Below, piece after piece: positions 1-8,709 of a DNA stretch of 41,670 nucleotides. Numbering within the stretch: position 1 is the stretch's first letter; every line of letters begins with the position of its first letter. Below the pieces are notes generated by a model, which searched no databases, was not told the DNA's origin, and saw nothing but the letters and a program-made list of their open reading frames with translations. The translations under genes and the position numbers were made by a program. Source of the DNA: JAXGPP01 sp964436865 (GTDB taxonomy: Bacteria > Planctomycetota > Planctomycetia > Pirellulales > Thermoguttaceae); NCBI GenBank assembly GCA_964436865.1, contig CAYTFK010000023.1:1-41670 (forward strand). Direction: 5' to 3'.

Positions 1-969
1 GGCGGGCGCCATGCGTTCGAGTTGGAGAACCGCGGCGACCAACCGTTGGTGCTCACGCGGGGCCGCTCGACGTGCGGCTGCTGTACTTGCGTCTGTGCGG
101 TGCGATTGCCCGAAGAGCCAGTTGGTCCTGGCAAACGGGCACAGGTGACGCTGGAATGGAAATCGGAGCTTTACGTCGGCCCCTTTCGCCAGACGGCCAC
201 GGTCTTGACCAACGACCCGGAGCGTCCGGAGCTGACGCTTTCGGTCCATGGGCGGTTCACCGGGCCGGTAGGTGTGGCGCCCTCTCGCGTAACGCTCGGC
301 TCGATTCGGTTCGGCCAGAAGACGACGAGCGAAGTGCGTGTGTTCAACTACTTACCGGAACCGCTGGAGATCGTCGGCCGCAAGCCGGCGGCTGCGACAG
401 TCGGCGATTACTTCAATGTTCACTGGCACCCTTTGTCGGCGAGGGAGATTGAGGAAGAGGGCGAAGCCCGAGGCGGCTACCTTGTGCGAATTGAGATCGG
501 GCCCGGACTGCCGATCGGGGCGTTTGAGGAGGAAATCGTACTCGAGACGACATCAAAGTCGGTTCCGCGTATCAGGATCCCGGTGCAGGGAACGGTTGTG
601 AGCGACGTGTCGATCGTCAGCCGAGGATGGAACGCCCAGACGGGCGTGCTCTCGATGGGCACTGTGAAGTGCGGCGAAGGGGCCGATTGGACGTTGCTGA
701 TCGTCGTCCGCGGTCCGCACGCCAGGGAAGTCCGATTCAAGCCCGTTCGCAGCGTGCCCGACGGGCTGGTTGTCGAGATGGAGTCGAGCCAGTATGTAGC
801 CGACACGGGGCTCGGCCTGACGCGGCTGAGGATCCGGATTCCGCCAGGCAGTGAGCCATCAACACACCTGGGGGACGACCGCGGGGAACTGGGTGAAATC
901 ACGATCCAAACCAATCCACCGGTGCTGCCCGACGTGAACATCCGGGTCCGCTTCGCGGTCGCGAAATGA
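1..969 (+). CDS. DUF1573 domain protein, 5' partial
   Basis: The frame is open from base 1 to the TGA at 967-969, so the true start lies before the window; the TTG at 22 is inside the coding sequence. The first visible residues (HAFELENRGDQPLVL) match the opening strand of DUF1573 Ig-like domains, where an aromatic-x-x-x-N-x-G segment precedes a cysteine-rich turn. Here that turn is unusually rich in cysteine (CGCCTCVC). Further beta-strand-rich repeats follow, with phrases such as TVLTNDPERPELTLSVHG, typical of the ASH/DUF1573 fold that is very common in planctomycetes. Such proteins are usually exported, but the signal peptide is outside the window. No enzymatic motif is visible and the function is unknown. 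The next gene (minus strand) ends 57 nt away, so the two converge. Confidence 0.8.
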   Translation, partial: GGRHAFELENRGDQPLVLTRGRSTCGCCTCVCAVRLPEEPVGPGKRAQVTLEWKSELYVGPFRQTATVLTNDPERPELTLSVHGRFTGPVGVAPSRVTLGSIRFGQKTTSEVRVFNYLPEPLEIVGRKPAAATVGDYFNVHWHPLSAREIEEEGEARGGYLVRIEIGPGLPIGAFEEEIVLETTSKSVPRIRIPVQGTVVSDVSIVSRGWNAQTGVLSMGTVKCGEGADWTLLIVVRGPHAREVRFKPVRSVPDGLVVEMESSQYVADTGLGLTRLRIRIPPGSEPSTHLGDDRGELGEITIQTNPPVLPDVNIRVRFAVAK

Positions 970-1026
970 GACGGCGAGATGGAATCTGGCGTGCGGCCCG
1001 CTGACTTGTGGGCGGCCAGGCCGGGG

Positions 1027-2040
1027 CTACGACTCTGCGCTGTCAGCGATGCGGAGAGCGAGGCGGCCGGTAAGTTGGCCGGCGAGGATGGCGGGGATTG
1101 TGGGGGGCAGGTCGGCGAAGTCGATGACTCGGGCGATGTCGGAGAGTCGGTCGGGTTTCCAGGGACCGGCGAGGCGGGACCAGAGGTCGTGGCGGACATC
1201 GAGGGAGCACTGTGCGGCGTCGATGCCGGCGAGGGTCACACCGCGGAGGATGAACGGATAGACCGTGAGCGGCAGGTCGTGGCCGCCGGCGTTGCCGCAG
1301 GCGGCGACGCAGCCGAAATGTCGGGTTGAGCGGATCACCGCACTCAGGGTCGCGCCGCCCACGGTGTCGACCGCGCCCGACCAACGACGCGTGAGCAGCG
1401 GTTTGCCGCTTTGATCGGCGACCGCTTCGCGGCCCACTATTTCGGCGGCTCCGAGGCGGCGCAAGTACTCGTGCGCGGACAGCTTGCCGGTGGCAGCGAC
1501 AACGCGGAAGCCGAGCTTTGACAGTATGGCCACCGCGACGCTCCCCACGCCGCCCGAAGCCCCGGTCACGAGCACATCGCCGCTGTCTGGCGCAACATGG
1601 TGCCGCTCGAGTGCATCGACACACAAGGCGGCGGTAAGGCCAGCGGTGCCCAGCATCATGCTTTCGCGGGCGGTGAGGCCTTCGGGTAGGGGAACGACCC
1701 AGTCCTGCGGCACGCGGACATACTCGGCCCACGCGCCCCAGCGGTTGGCGCCGATGTCGTAGCCCGTGGCGAGCACAGGATCGCCGGGTACGAATTCATA
1801 GACGCCGCTTTGAGCCACCACGCCGGCGGCGTCGACGCCGGGGATGTGGGGGAAGATCTTGTTCACACCCGGATTTCCGGTGGCGGCTAGCGCGTCCTTG
1901 TAGTTGAGCGAGGAGTAGGCCACGCGGATGAGGACTTCGCCGGCAGGCAATTCGGCCAGAGGGCGATGAGTGAACTCGCCGCGGATGTTGCCGGCATCGT
2001 CCTTCGTTACCAGGTAGCAGCGGAATTGCTCGGGAAGCAT
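1027..2040 (-). CDS. acuI: Acrylyl-CoA reductase-like MDR oxidoreductase (YhdH/YhfP family)
   Basis: A 337-residue zinc-independent medium-chain dehydrogenase/reductase. The N-terminal GroES-like part contains the family phrases SSLNYKDALAATGNPG and FPHIPGVDAAGVV, and the Rossmann part has the NADPH-binding run VLVTGASGGVGSVAVAIL. These are characteristic of the YhdH/YhfP/AcuI group, whose studied members reduce acryloyl-CoA to propionyl-CoA with NADPH and help detoxify acrylate. The zinc-ligand cysteines of alcohol dehydrogenases are absent, as expected. The ATG at 2040 lies 9 nt after the fumarase stop, so the two genes probably share a transcript. The subfamily is clear; the substrate is inferred from relatives and could be another 2-enoyl-CoA or quinone. 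Confidence 0.85.
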   Translation of the reverse strand: MLPEQFRCYLVTKDDAGNIRGEFTHRPLAELPAGEVLIRVAYSSLNYKDALAATGNPGVNKIFPHIPGVDAAGVVAQSGVYEFVPGDPVLATGYDIGANRWGAWAEYVRVPQDWVVPLPEGLTARESMMLGTAGLTAALCVDALERHHVAPDSGDVLVTGASGGVGSVAVAILSKLGFRVVAATGKLSAHEYLRRLGAAEIVGREAVADQSGKPLLTRRWSGAVDTVGGATLSAVIRSTRHFGCVAACGNAGGHDLPLTVYPFILRGVTLAGIDAAQCSLDVRHDLWSRLAGPWKPDRLSDIARVIDFADLPPTIPAILAGQLTGRLALRIADSAES

Positions 2041-2049
2041 GGGACGGGC

Positions 2050-3474
2050 TCAGGCCTGCGGTTTGGTCATCTTCCAGGGGTCGAGGGCATCGTTGAGCTG
2101 GTCTTCGGGGAGCACGTTCTTCTCGCGGCAGAGTTCGCGAATGGTCTTGCCGGACTTGAAGGCTTCCTTGGCCAAGGCCGCCGCCTGCTCGTAGCCGATG
2201 TACGGATTGAGGCCGGTGACCATCGAAAGGCTCTTCTCGACCGCCGCTTCGCATGCTTCGGGATTGGCCTCAAGGCCTTCGAGGCATTTTTCCGTGAATG
2301 CCTTGGTGCCGTTGGCCAGCAGACGGATGCTTTCGAGGACGGTGTAGCCCATCACGGGCATCATGATGTTGAGCTGGAACTGGCCGCCGGCGGCGCCCGA
2401 GACGGTGATCGTCTGGTCGTTGCCCATTACGCGGGCGGCGACCTGCATCAGGCTTTCGCTCATGACGGGATTGACTTTGCCCGGCATGATCGAGCTGCCG
2501 GGCTGGAGATCGGGGAGTTGGATCTCGTAGAAACCGCAGCGCGGCCCAGAGCCGAGCCAGCGGAGGTTGTTGGCTACGTTCATGAGCGTGACCGCCACGG
2601 TGCGGAGTTGTCCGTGGCACTCGACCAGGCCGTCGCGCTGGGCGTGGGCCTCGAAATGGTTGATCGCTTCGCGGAATGGGATGCCGGTCTCGCGGGCCAG
2701 GAGTTCGGCGACGCGGCGGCCGAACTCGGGATGGGTGTTGATGCCGGTTCCGACAGCGGTGCCGCCGGCAGGCAGTTCGAGGACGGCCTGGACCGCGCGC
2801 CGCGCGCGATCGGCCGACAGGTCGAACTGGCGGGAGAAACCGCTGATTTCCTGGCCGAGGGACAGGGGCGTGGCATCGGCGAGATGGGTACGACCAATTT
2901 TGAGAATCCCCTGCCATTGGCCGGCTTTGTCGGTCAGCACGTCGCGGGCTCGCATGAGTGCCGGGATGAGTGTCCGCTGGATCTCCACGGCGGCCGCCAC
3001 GTGGATGGCGGTGGGGAACATGTCGTTGGTGCTTTGCCCCATGTTGACGTGATCGTTGGGATGGATCGGCTTGTCGGCGGCGAAGCGGTCGCCGCCGGCC
3101 AGCTCGATCGCGCGGTTGGCGATCACCTCATTGGCGTTCATGTTGCTCGACGTGCCGGAGCCTGTCTGATAGATGTCGATCGGGAACTGGTCGTCGAACT
3201 TGCCATGCGCCACCTCGCGGCAGGCGGCCAGAAGGGCCTCGACCTGCTGCCGATCGAGGCGGCGTTTGCCCGAACCGGTGAGCTTGCCCAAGTCGTGGTT
3301 GGCGGTGGCGGCGGCCCATTTCACGAGCCCGAGGGCATGAATCAGTTCGGCGGGCAGGGGCTGGCCGGAGATGGGGAAGTTCTCGACGGCGCGGTAAGTC
3401 TGGGCGCCGTAGTAGGCTTGGGCAGGCAGACGGACCTCGCCCATTGAGTCGCGTTCCACGCGGTAGTCGGTCAT
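2050..3474 (-). CDS. fumC: Class II fumarate hydratase
   Basis: Fumarase reversibly hydrates fumarate to L-malate in the citric acid cycle and acts as a cytosolic homotetramer. From the ATG at 3474 the protein has 474 residues, close to the usual 460-470. It opens with the family phrase RVERDSMGEVRLPAQAYYGAQT, contains the TGSGTSSNMNANEV segment, and carries the superfamily signature GSSIMPGKVNPVMSE with the catalytic-loop serine. The C-terminal stretch MVTGLNPYIGYEQAA is also typical. A longer frame opens at 3582, but its extra 36 residues do not resemble fumarases and overlap the promoter region. A candidate promoter lies at 3518-3545. The gene is divergent from the coiled-coil protein at 3648 and precedes the acuI-like gene by 9 nt. 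Confidence 0.97.
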   Translation of the reverse strand: MTDYRVERDSMGEVRLPAQAYYGAQTYRAVENFPISGQPLPAELIHALGLVKWAAATANHDLGKLTGSGKRRLDRQQVEALLAACREVAHGKFDDQFPIDIYQTGSGTSSNMNANEVIANRAIELAGGDRFAADKPIHPNDHVNMGQSTNDMFPTAIHVAAAVEIQRTLIPALMRARDVLTDKAGQWQGILKIGRTHLADATPLSLGQEISGFSRQFDLSADRARRAVQAVLELPAGGTAVGTGINTHPEFGRRVAELLARETGIPFREAINHFEAHAQRDGLVECHGQLRTVAVTLMNVANNLRWLGSGPRCGFYEIQLPDLQPGSSIMPGKVNPVMSESLMQVAARVMGNDQTITVSGAAGGQFQLNIMMPVMGYTVLESIRLLANGTKAFTEKCLEGLEANPEACEAAVEKSLSMVTGLNPYIGYEQAAALAKEAFKSGKTIRELCREKNVLPEDQLNDALDPWKMTKPQA

Positions 3475-3517
3475 CGGAGCAGTCCCAGGAAACGAAGTGG
3501 CGGTTATTTCGTCTATC

Positions 3518-3545
3518 ATCATAGCGACCCCCCCGAGTTTGAGAA
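3518..3545 (-). promoter_or_regulatory. Candidate sigma-70 promoter of fumC
   Basis: On the minus strand TTCTCA (3545-3540) and TATGAT (3523-3518) are separated by 16 nt and sit about 45 nt before the fumC ATG. The -10 is good; the -35 is weak. It shares the short divergent region with the plus-strand promoter at 3549-3578. Confidence 0.35.
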
Positions 3546-3548
3546 CCG

Positions 3549-3578
3549 CTGCCAAAACGATGGGCAGGCCGGTATAAT
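3549..3578 (+). promoter_or_regulatory. Candidate sigma-70 promoter of the 3648 gene
   Basis: A perfect TATAAT lies at 3573-3578, preceded after 18 nt by CTGCCA (3549-3554). Transcription would begin near 3585, about 60 nt before the ATG at 3648, which has a GGAG ribosome-binding site a few bases upstream. Confidence 0.45.
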
Positions 3579-3647
3579 CCAATCGGGCGGCGGGCGGGAT
3601 GTGCCTCGACGGGGTGGCAGGGGAAGGGCTTCACTGGAGATCCGGTT

Positions 3648-5249
3648 ATGGACAAGCTGCGACGGCAGGTGCGAAGGGCCCAGTGGTGGCTGGGGGCGCA
3701 GCGGTTTGTCGGCGGACTCGGATGGTGCTGGGCGATCAGCCTGACAATCGCCGCCGGTTTGATCGCGGTAAACCGCTTCTATCCGATGGGCGTAGAGGAA
3801 TGGGTGTGGGGCGTCGGCGCGCTGGTCGTCGGGATGGCGGCCGCGCTCGCATGGTCGATTCTGACCGGTCATGGTTCGCTCGACGCGGCGATCGAGATCG
3901 ACCGCCGCTTCCATCTCAAAGAGCGGGTGTCGAGCACGCTGGCGATGTCGGACGAGGAGCTCGAGACCGAGTCGGGACAGGCACTGGTGGCTGATGCCGT
4001 GAGGCGCGTGGAGCGAATCGATCTGACGGAGCACTTCCGTGTATCGCCCGACCGCCGGTTGCTCTATCCATTGCTGCCCGCGCTGGTCGCCGCTTTGATC
4101 TTCCTATTCGTCCATCCGGCCCAGACACCGGCGGTTGTTGCGAATACGGCGGGGACCAGTCAGCAGGTGAAGAAAACGAGCAAGCAGCTCCAGGGCAAGC
4201 TGGTCGAGCAGCGCCGCAAGGCCGAGCAACAAGGGCTGGAAGACGCGAAGGAGTTGTTCCGGCAATTGGAGCGGGACATCGAGGGACTCACCAATCAGAG
4301 CAAGACTGAACGCAAGGAGGCGCTGGTCAAGCTGAACGACCTCTCCCGGCAGGTCGCCGAGCGGCGCGATCAACTGGCGGGGGCAGATGCGATTCGCAAG
4401 CAGCTCAAGGAACTCGACGATCTCTCGAAGGGTCCGGCCGACCGGATGCTGGAGGATATTGCAAAGGGGAATTTCGACAAAGCGCTGGAGGAGCTCAAGA
4501 AGCTCAAGTCGGACCTCGAATCGGGGAAGCTCACACCCGAGCAGCAGAAGCAGCTTGCCCAGCAACTGGACGAGATGAAGAAGAAGCTCGAAGATCTGGC
4601 AAAGGCGCAGAAGGACGCGGAAAAGGAGCTTGAGGACCGGGTCGAGAAGGCTCGCCAGGCGGGGCGCGAGGACGAAGCCAATCAGTTGCAGCAGCAGCTC
4701 AACGAGCTTCGCCAGCAGGGCAAGCAGATGAACCAGTTGGAGAACCTGGCCCAGAAGCTGGGCCAGTGCGCGCAGTGCCTGAACGACGGCAACATGAAGG
4801 ATGCCGGGGACATGCTCGACCAGCTTCAGGCGGACATGGAGGGCCTGCAACAGCAGCTTCAAGAGCTGAACATGCTCGACGACGCCATGGAGCAGCTTGC
4901 AGACGCGAAGCAACAAATGAATTGCCAGGCCTGCGGCGGGGAGGGGTGCGCGTTGTGCCAAGGCGGCATGGGTATGGGAGAGGGGCAGGGGAGCGGCCTG
5001 CGGCCGGAAGCCGAGGATGACGCGAAGTTCTACGACGCAAACACGCCGCAGAAGATCAATCCGGGAAGTGCTTCCATCGTGGGGGATGCACCGGGGCCGA
5101 ACGTGCCAGGTGACGTCCGTCAGCAGATTCAGCAGCAGTACGAGAGCTCGCAGTCGGATGCGGCCGATCCGCTGGCGACGCAGCCCATGCCGCGGAAGCA
5201 CCGGCAGCACGCGCTCGAGTACTTTGACCGCTTCCGGGAAGGAAAGTGA
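3648..5249 (+). CDS. Membrane-anchored coiled-coil protein with DnaJ-type Cys motif
   Basis: A 533-residue protein of unknown function. Hydrophobic segments lie near residues 20-42, 52-74 and 130-150. They are followed by a very long charged, Gln/Lys/Glu-rich coiled coil (about 165-425) with repeated EELKKLKSDLESGKLTPEQQ-like heptads. After the coil comes a cysteine cluster: C426-x2-C429-x-G-x-G then C434-x2-C437, very like the CxxCxGxG repeats of the DnaJ zinc finger. A further CxxC pair is at 374 and 377. The C-terminal 90 residues are Gln/Pro-rich and probably disordered. The N-terminal membrane part loosely recalls DUF4175-type proteins. A GGAG site precedes the ATG. I infer a membrane scaffold whose zinc-binding module faces the same side as the coil; no enzymatic domain is visible. 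Confidence 0.85.
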   Translation: MDKLRRQVRRAQWWLGAQRFVGGLGWCWAISLTIAAGLIAVNRFYPMGVEEWVWGVGALVVGMAAALAWSILTGHGSLDAAIEIDRRFHLKERVSSTLAMSDEELETESGQALVADAVRRVERIDLTEHFRVSPDRRLLYPLLPALVAALIFLFVHPAQTPAVVANTAGTSQQVKKTSKQLQGKLVEQRRKAEQQGLEDAKELFRQLERDIEGLTNQSKTERKEALVKLNDLSRQVAERRDQLAGADAIRKQLKELDDLSKGPADRMLEDIAKGNFDKALEELKKLKSDLESGKLTPEQQKQLAQQLDEMKKKLEDLAKAQKDAEKELEDRVEKARQAGREDEANQLQQQLNELRQQGKQMNQLENLAQKLGQCAQCLNDGNMKDAGDMLDQLQADMEGLQQQLQELNMLDDAMEQLADAKQQMNCQACGGEGCALCQGGMGMGEGQGSGLRPEAEDDAKFYDANTPQKINPGSASIVGDAPGPNVPGDVRQQIQQQYESSQSDAADPLATQPMPRKHRQHALEYFDRFREGK

Positions 5250-5258
5250 ACCGGGTTT

Positions 5259-5510
5259 CTAGCCGTTCAGCCGTTTTGGGATGCTGAACGAGTACAGGCA
5301 CACGACTAACCCGGTCGACATCAGGCTCCAAGGCGCCCACTGGGCGGGGGCGACAACCTTCTGCGGACCCACGGTCGGGGCTTGCGTGAAGAGGGAGGCC
5401 TGCTGAGCCACCGGCTCGCGCGAATTGAGCACGAACTTCTGCACTCCAAGGCACTGGGCCCCCAGGAGTGCGATGTAGATGCCGACTGCCAGGAAAAAGC
5501 TCTGCCACAC
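5259..5510 (-). CDS. Small two-helix membrane protein
   Basis: An 83-residue protein with a hydrophobic N-terminal helix (WQSFFLAVGIYIALLGAQCL) and a second hydrophobic segment near residues 58-76. Between them is a polar, presumably extracytoplasmic loop. It starts at a GTG (5510) preceded by GGGAG with 10 nt spacing. It resembles short membrane proteins I associate with planctomycete genomes, but I do not recognise a named family. It converges on the coiled-coil gene, with only 9 nt between the two stops. No function can be assigned. Confidence 0.6.
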   Translation of the reverse strand: MWQSFFLAVGIYIALLGAQCLGVQKFVLNSREPVAQQASLFTQAPTVGPQKVVAPAQWAPWSLMSTGLVVCLYSFSIPKRLNG

Positions 5511-5893
5511 GGCTTGGATGCTCCCAGGATGGGCAATGGTCTGCTATCAGCTAGCATCGACCTGGCAGCGGCAAACCTGGAGTTTCAGGCTCATCCTCGC
5601 CCCAGGCATTGGGATTAGCGCGTCCTCTGTATCGGTTTTGCGCAAAATGCGGACGAGGCAGTTACCACAGTTCAGCAGTTGCGCGCCAGAGTGTGCTTGT
5701 CGGCCGGGTGTGATCGTTTGTCGGCGGTGGGCCCCACAGCCGTCGCGACACCGATTCCGAACCGAACGCGGCACGCGATCGTATCGGTCGCCGCATGGCA
5801 AAAACGCCGGAAAACACGGCAATCATCGGCACCGGGTGAACTCGAACGTATGAGCGGTCCGATCCTGGAAAAAGGGATATCATGCGGAAACGG
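5511..5893 (+). other. Intergenic region without a supported gene
   Basis: This 383-nt stretch separates the small membrane protein from the promoter of the signalling gene. Short frames on both strands lack ribosome-binding sites and family resemblance. No convincing hairpin-plus-U-tract or RNA gene was seen. Confidence 0.5.
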
Positions 5894-5922
5894 TTGTTGT
5901 ACTTGCGGTACCCCGCTATAAT
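5894..5922 (+). promoter_or_regulatory. Sigma-70 promoter of the PAS-GAF-receiver gene
   Basis: TTGTTG (5894-5899), a 17-nt spacer and a perfect TATAAT (5917-5922) lie about 54 nt before the TTG start at 5976. The predicted start site is near 5929. This is one of the clearest promoters in the window. Confidence 0.6.
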
Positions 5923-5975
5923 TCGTTCGGTACACCACAGTTTCCCACACCCCCTGCCGAGGAAGCGAGGGAGCA

Positions 5976-7682
5976 TTGACGGGAAAGCCGCGGATCCTGG
6001 TTGTCAGCCAATCCCGGGAGAAGGCCGAGCAGTTGCTGGGAACTGCCGCCGAGCATTATGAGTTGGTAATGGTGCCGAACGTTCGACGGGCGCTGGTGCG
6101 GTTTGCCCGCGAATCGTTCGAGGCGGTGTTCGTTTCGGCGGAGCACCTTCAGCAGGCCTTCGAGATCGGTCGGCTGCTGCAGAACCAGCAGATTCTGGAA
6201 GGCATGCCGGACGGGGTCGTGCTGTTGGACAGCGATAACACGATCTTGTGGGCCAACGGCCGCTTTCGCGAGTGGAGTTCCACGCCGGACATCGCCGGGG
6301 CGAATTTCTACAGCGTGCTGGGCAGCCCCGAAATCCTCGGCCCGGACTTCTGCCCATTCCACACCGCCTTGGCGACTGGCACGGCCAGTTCGTCGACCTT
6401 GCGGAGCGGCGAATGCCGCTACTTCCAGGTGCATGCGTCGCCGCTGCGCGAGTTGGGCGGCCCGGCAGGCCACCTGATCGTCACGGTGCGCGATGTCACC
6501 CGGGAGATGCATCAACAGCAGAAGCTGGCGGCGATCCATCACGCGGGGATGACGCTTTCGGATCTCAAACCGACCGAACTGCTCGAGATGACGGTGGAGG
6601 ACCGGATCGAGCTTTTGAAGTCGAACATCCTCCACTATACGAAGGATCTGCTCAATTTCGACGTCGTCGAGATCCGTCTTCTCGACCAGAAGACGGGCAA
6701 GCTGGAACCACTGCTTTCTGAGGGGATGGAACTGCAGGCGGCGCAGCGCGAGTTGTATGCCCTGCCGCAGGGGAACGGCGTGACGGGGTTCGTGGCCGCG
6801 ACCGGCAAGAGTTACCTTTGCGAAGACACGACGGAAGACCCGCTGTATCTGGAAGGCGCCAAGGGAGCAAAGAGTTCGCTCACTGTGCCGTTGATGTTGC
6901 ACGACGAGGTGATCGGGACATTCAACGTCGAGAGCCCGGAACCGCGCGCGTTCAGCGAACCGGACCTGCAGTTTCTGGAGATTTTCACGCGCGACGTGGC
7001 GGTAGCGCTCAATACGCTGGAACTGCTGGCCACCGAGAAGGCGAGCACCGCGGCGGCGAGTGTCGAGGCGATCCATAGTGCCGTGGCGTTGCCTGTCGAT
7101 GAGATTCTCAACGACGCCGTCAACGTAATGGAGCGTTACATCGGCCATGAACCGGCGGTGGTGGAGCGCCTGCAGCGGATTCTGCGCAATGCCCGCGATA
7201 TCAAGCAGGTGATCCAGAAGGTCGGTGAGACGATGACGCCCGCAGTAGCCCACCCGCTGCCGCCGCAGCGCAAGCGGTCGGAGTTGGAAGGCCGCCGCGT
7301 GCTGATCGTCGACGAGGATGCGGCGGTTCGGAGCGCGGCCCACGACCTTCTCGAACGGGTCGGCTGCATCGTCGAGACGGCCCCCAACGGCGCGCAGGCC
7401 ATGTCGATGGTCCGCAACAGCGACGCGGGCTACGACGCGGTAATCGCCGATATCCGCCTGCCCGATCTGCCGGGTTACCAGTTCATGAGCGAACTGAAGA
7501 CGATCATGGACATCGACCCTTTGCCGCTGATCCTGATGACCGGGTTCGGTTATGACCCGGGGCATTCAATCGTCAAAGCGCGGCAGGCCGGCCTGCGATT
7601 CGTGCTCTACAAGCCGTTCCGCCTCGACCAACTGCTCAGTACGCTGGAGCAAGTCATGAACGCGCCGCGGGCGGTCGCGTAG
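5976..7682 (+). CDS. Pseudo-receiver/PAS/GAF/receiver signalling protein
   Basis: A 568-residue cytoplasmic protein starting at TTG 5976, behind a strong AGGGAG site. Order of parts: a receiver-like N-terminus (about 1-65) that lacks acidic-pocket and phospho-acceptor aspartates; a PAS domain (about 67-185, ILEGMPDGVVLLDSDNTILW); a GAF domain (about 205-365); a helical segment (375-425) with HSAVALPVDEIL, vaguely like a HisKA box; and a complete receiver (about 443-565). The last has the acidic pair in IVDED, phospho-acceptor D492 in IADIRLPD, Thr in LMTGF and Lys in YKPF. No HATPase domain with N, G1 or G2 boxes exists, so it cannot be a self-sufficient histidine kinase. It probably senses a signal through PAS/GAF and is phosphorylated by another kinase. 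No DNA-binding output is visible. Confidence 0.85.
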   Translation: MTGKPRILVVSQSREKAEQLLGTAAEHYELVMVPNVRRALVRFARESFEAVFVSAEHLQQAFEIGRLLQNQQILEGMPDGVVLLDSDNTILWANGRFREWSSTPDIAGANFYSVLGSPEILGPDFCPFHTALATGTASSSTLRSGECRYFQVHASPLRELGGPAGHLIVTVRDVTREMHQQQKLAAIHHAGMTLSDLKPTELLEMTVEDRIELLKSNILHYTKDLLNFDVVEIRLLDQKTGKLEPLLSEGMELQAAQRELYALPQGNGVTGFVAATGKSYLCEDTTEDPLYLEGAKGAKSSLTVPLMLHDEVIGTFNVESPEPRAFSEPDLQFLEIFTRDVAVALNTLELLATEKASTAAASVEAIHSAVALPVDEILNDAVNVMERYIGHEPAVVERLQRILRNARDIKQVIQKVGETMTPAVAHPLPPQRKRSELEGRRVLIVDEDAAVRSAAHDLLERVGCIVETAPNGAQAMSMVRNSDAGYDAVIADIRLPDLPGYQFMSELKTIMDIDPLPLILMTGFGYDPGHSIVKARQAGLRFVLYKPFRLDQLLSTLEQVMNAPRAVA

Positions 7683-7743
7683 GCCGGATGCGGCCGACGC
7701 GGCCGCCCCTCGCCGGCCTGGCGCCGGCTTCAGAAATGCAGGG

Positions 7744-8544
7744 CTATTCGAGGTCGGCCGACGGAACCGGCGCTTCGCCGCGGCGGGCGACAAAGAGCAT
7801 GATGTTCCGGAATCGCGGATTGAGGGTCGAAAGCAGGCGCATGGCCCATGCCCGGGGATCGGTAGTGCGGCCGCCATCGGCGAGGATGTAGTGCGTACGG
7901 ACAAGCGATAGGCCCGCTTGGCAAATCGCTCGCACGACCTCGGCCGCAACGTATTCGCGGCGGTGGACGTGCTCGCATTCGTAGCTGGTCGAGCGGAACA
8001 CCAGTTCCGCATCGTGCAGGATCGGTCGACCCGCCAGGAGCCGCACCACGCTGGTCAATCGGGCAAGGTTCGGGGTGCTCAAGACGAGCTGTCCGCCGGG
8101 CCGGAGCCTCTCGGCGACCGCGGCGATGTGATCATGGGGCGCCACGGGGAGGTGTTCCAGCACTTCGAGACTCAAGGCGAGGTCGAAAGGCTCCCGATCG
8201 TCGAGGCGCCAGGCTTTCGCCAGATCGAGTCCCACCGTTCGGAATCCGTGTCTGGCGTAGTCTTCGCGATGCGCTTCGACGGCCTGGGGGAACTCGATCA
8301 CCGTGACCTGGGCATCGAACGCGCGCTGGAGCGCTTTCTCCACGTGTGCGCCACCCGCCCCAACCGAGAGGACTCTCGCTCCCGGTGTGATATAGCGGGA
8401 GCAGATGCGAAAAGTCTCGTAGAAGCGACCCAAACCAGTCCGGGCATAGGCTTCGCCGTGCCGCGACATGTGGCGTGCTTCAGCGAGGCATTCGCTCGAG
8501 AAGCGGCGAAAACTGATCGTTCCGGCAGTAGCGCAGCGGCTCAT
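7744..8544 (-). CDS. Class I SAM-dependent methyltransferase
   Basis: A 266-residue Methyltransf_11/23-type enzyme. The SAM-binding motif I is RVLSVGAGGAHVEKAL, the acidic end of strand 2 is VIEFPQ, the motif after strand 4 is FDLALSLEVLEHL, and RPGGQLVLSTPN closes the core. The ATG at 8544 is chosen because GGGAGGG lies just upstream; the longer frame to 8643 adds 33 unrelated residues across the promoter. The N-terminal phrase RHGEAYARTGLGRFYET and the conserved EVLEHLP suggest a small-molecule, lipid or sugar O- or C-methyltransferase, but the substrate is unknown. It converges on the signalling gene and follows yraN after 165 nt, with its own candidate promoter. Confidence 0.82.
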   Translation of the reverse strand: MSRCATAGTISFRRFSSECLAEARHMSRHGEAYARTGLGRFYETFRICSRYITPGARVLSVGAGGAHVEKALQRAFDAQVTVIEFPQAVEAHREDYARHGFRTVGLDLAKAWRLDDREPFDLALSLEVLEHLPVAPHDHIAAVAERLRPGGQLVLSTPNLARLTSVVRLLAGRPILHDAELVFRSTSYECEHVHRREYVAAEVVRAICQAGLSLVRTHYILADGGRTTDPRAWAMRLLSTLNPRFRNIMLFVARRGEAPVPSADLE

Positions 8545-8594
8545 CCGTAGCCCTCCCTGGCCTCCACGAGCTGACCTCTCCCCCAAGGGGCCGG

Positions 8595-8624
8595 AGTATA
8601 GCTCCGCGCCCCGCAGCGGGCCAA
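8595..8624 (-). promoter_or_regulatory. Candidate promoter of the methyltransferase gene
   Basis: TTGGCC (8624-8619), an 18-nt spacer and TATACT (8600-8595) precede the ATG at 8544 by about 50 nt, which suggests the methyltransferase is not simply read through from yraN. Confidence 0.45.
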
Positions 8625-8709
8625 GTCCATTCGGCGCAGCCACGAAGGGGAACCCGACGAGGTGTTTCCGCCTGCATGCGCCAGGTGAAGGCCGACCGCG
8701 TGAACGGGT

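Noticed and set aside
1966..3447. A 493-codon plus-strand open frame.
   Set aside because: It lies antisense to fumC, which has an unmistakable family match on the other strand; GC-rich codon bias creates such long shadow frames.
4104..5210. A 368-codon minus-strand open frame.
   Set aside because: It is Leu-rich antisense of the coiled-coil gene, without a ribosome-binding site or family features.
5916..7565. A 549-codon minus-strand frame opposite the PAS-GAF-receiver gene.
   Set aside because: The composition is His/Arg/Gln-rich and typical of antisense frames; the plus strand has domains, promoter and ribosome-binding site.
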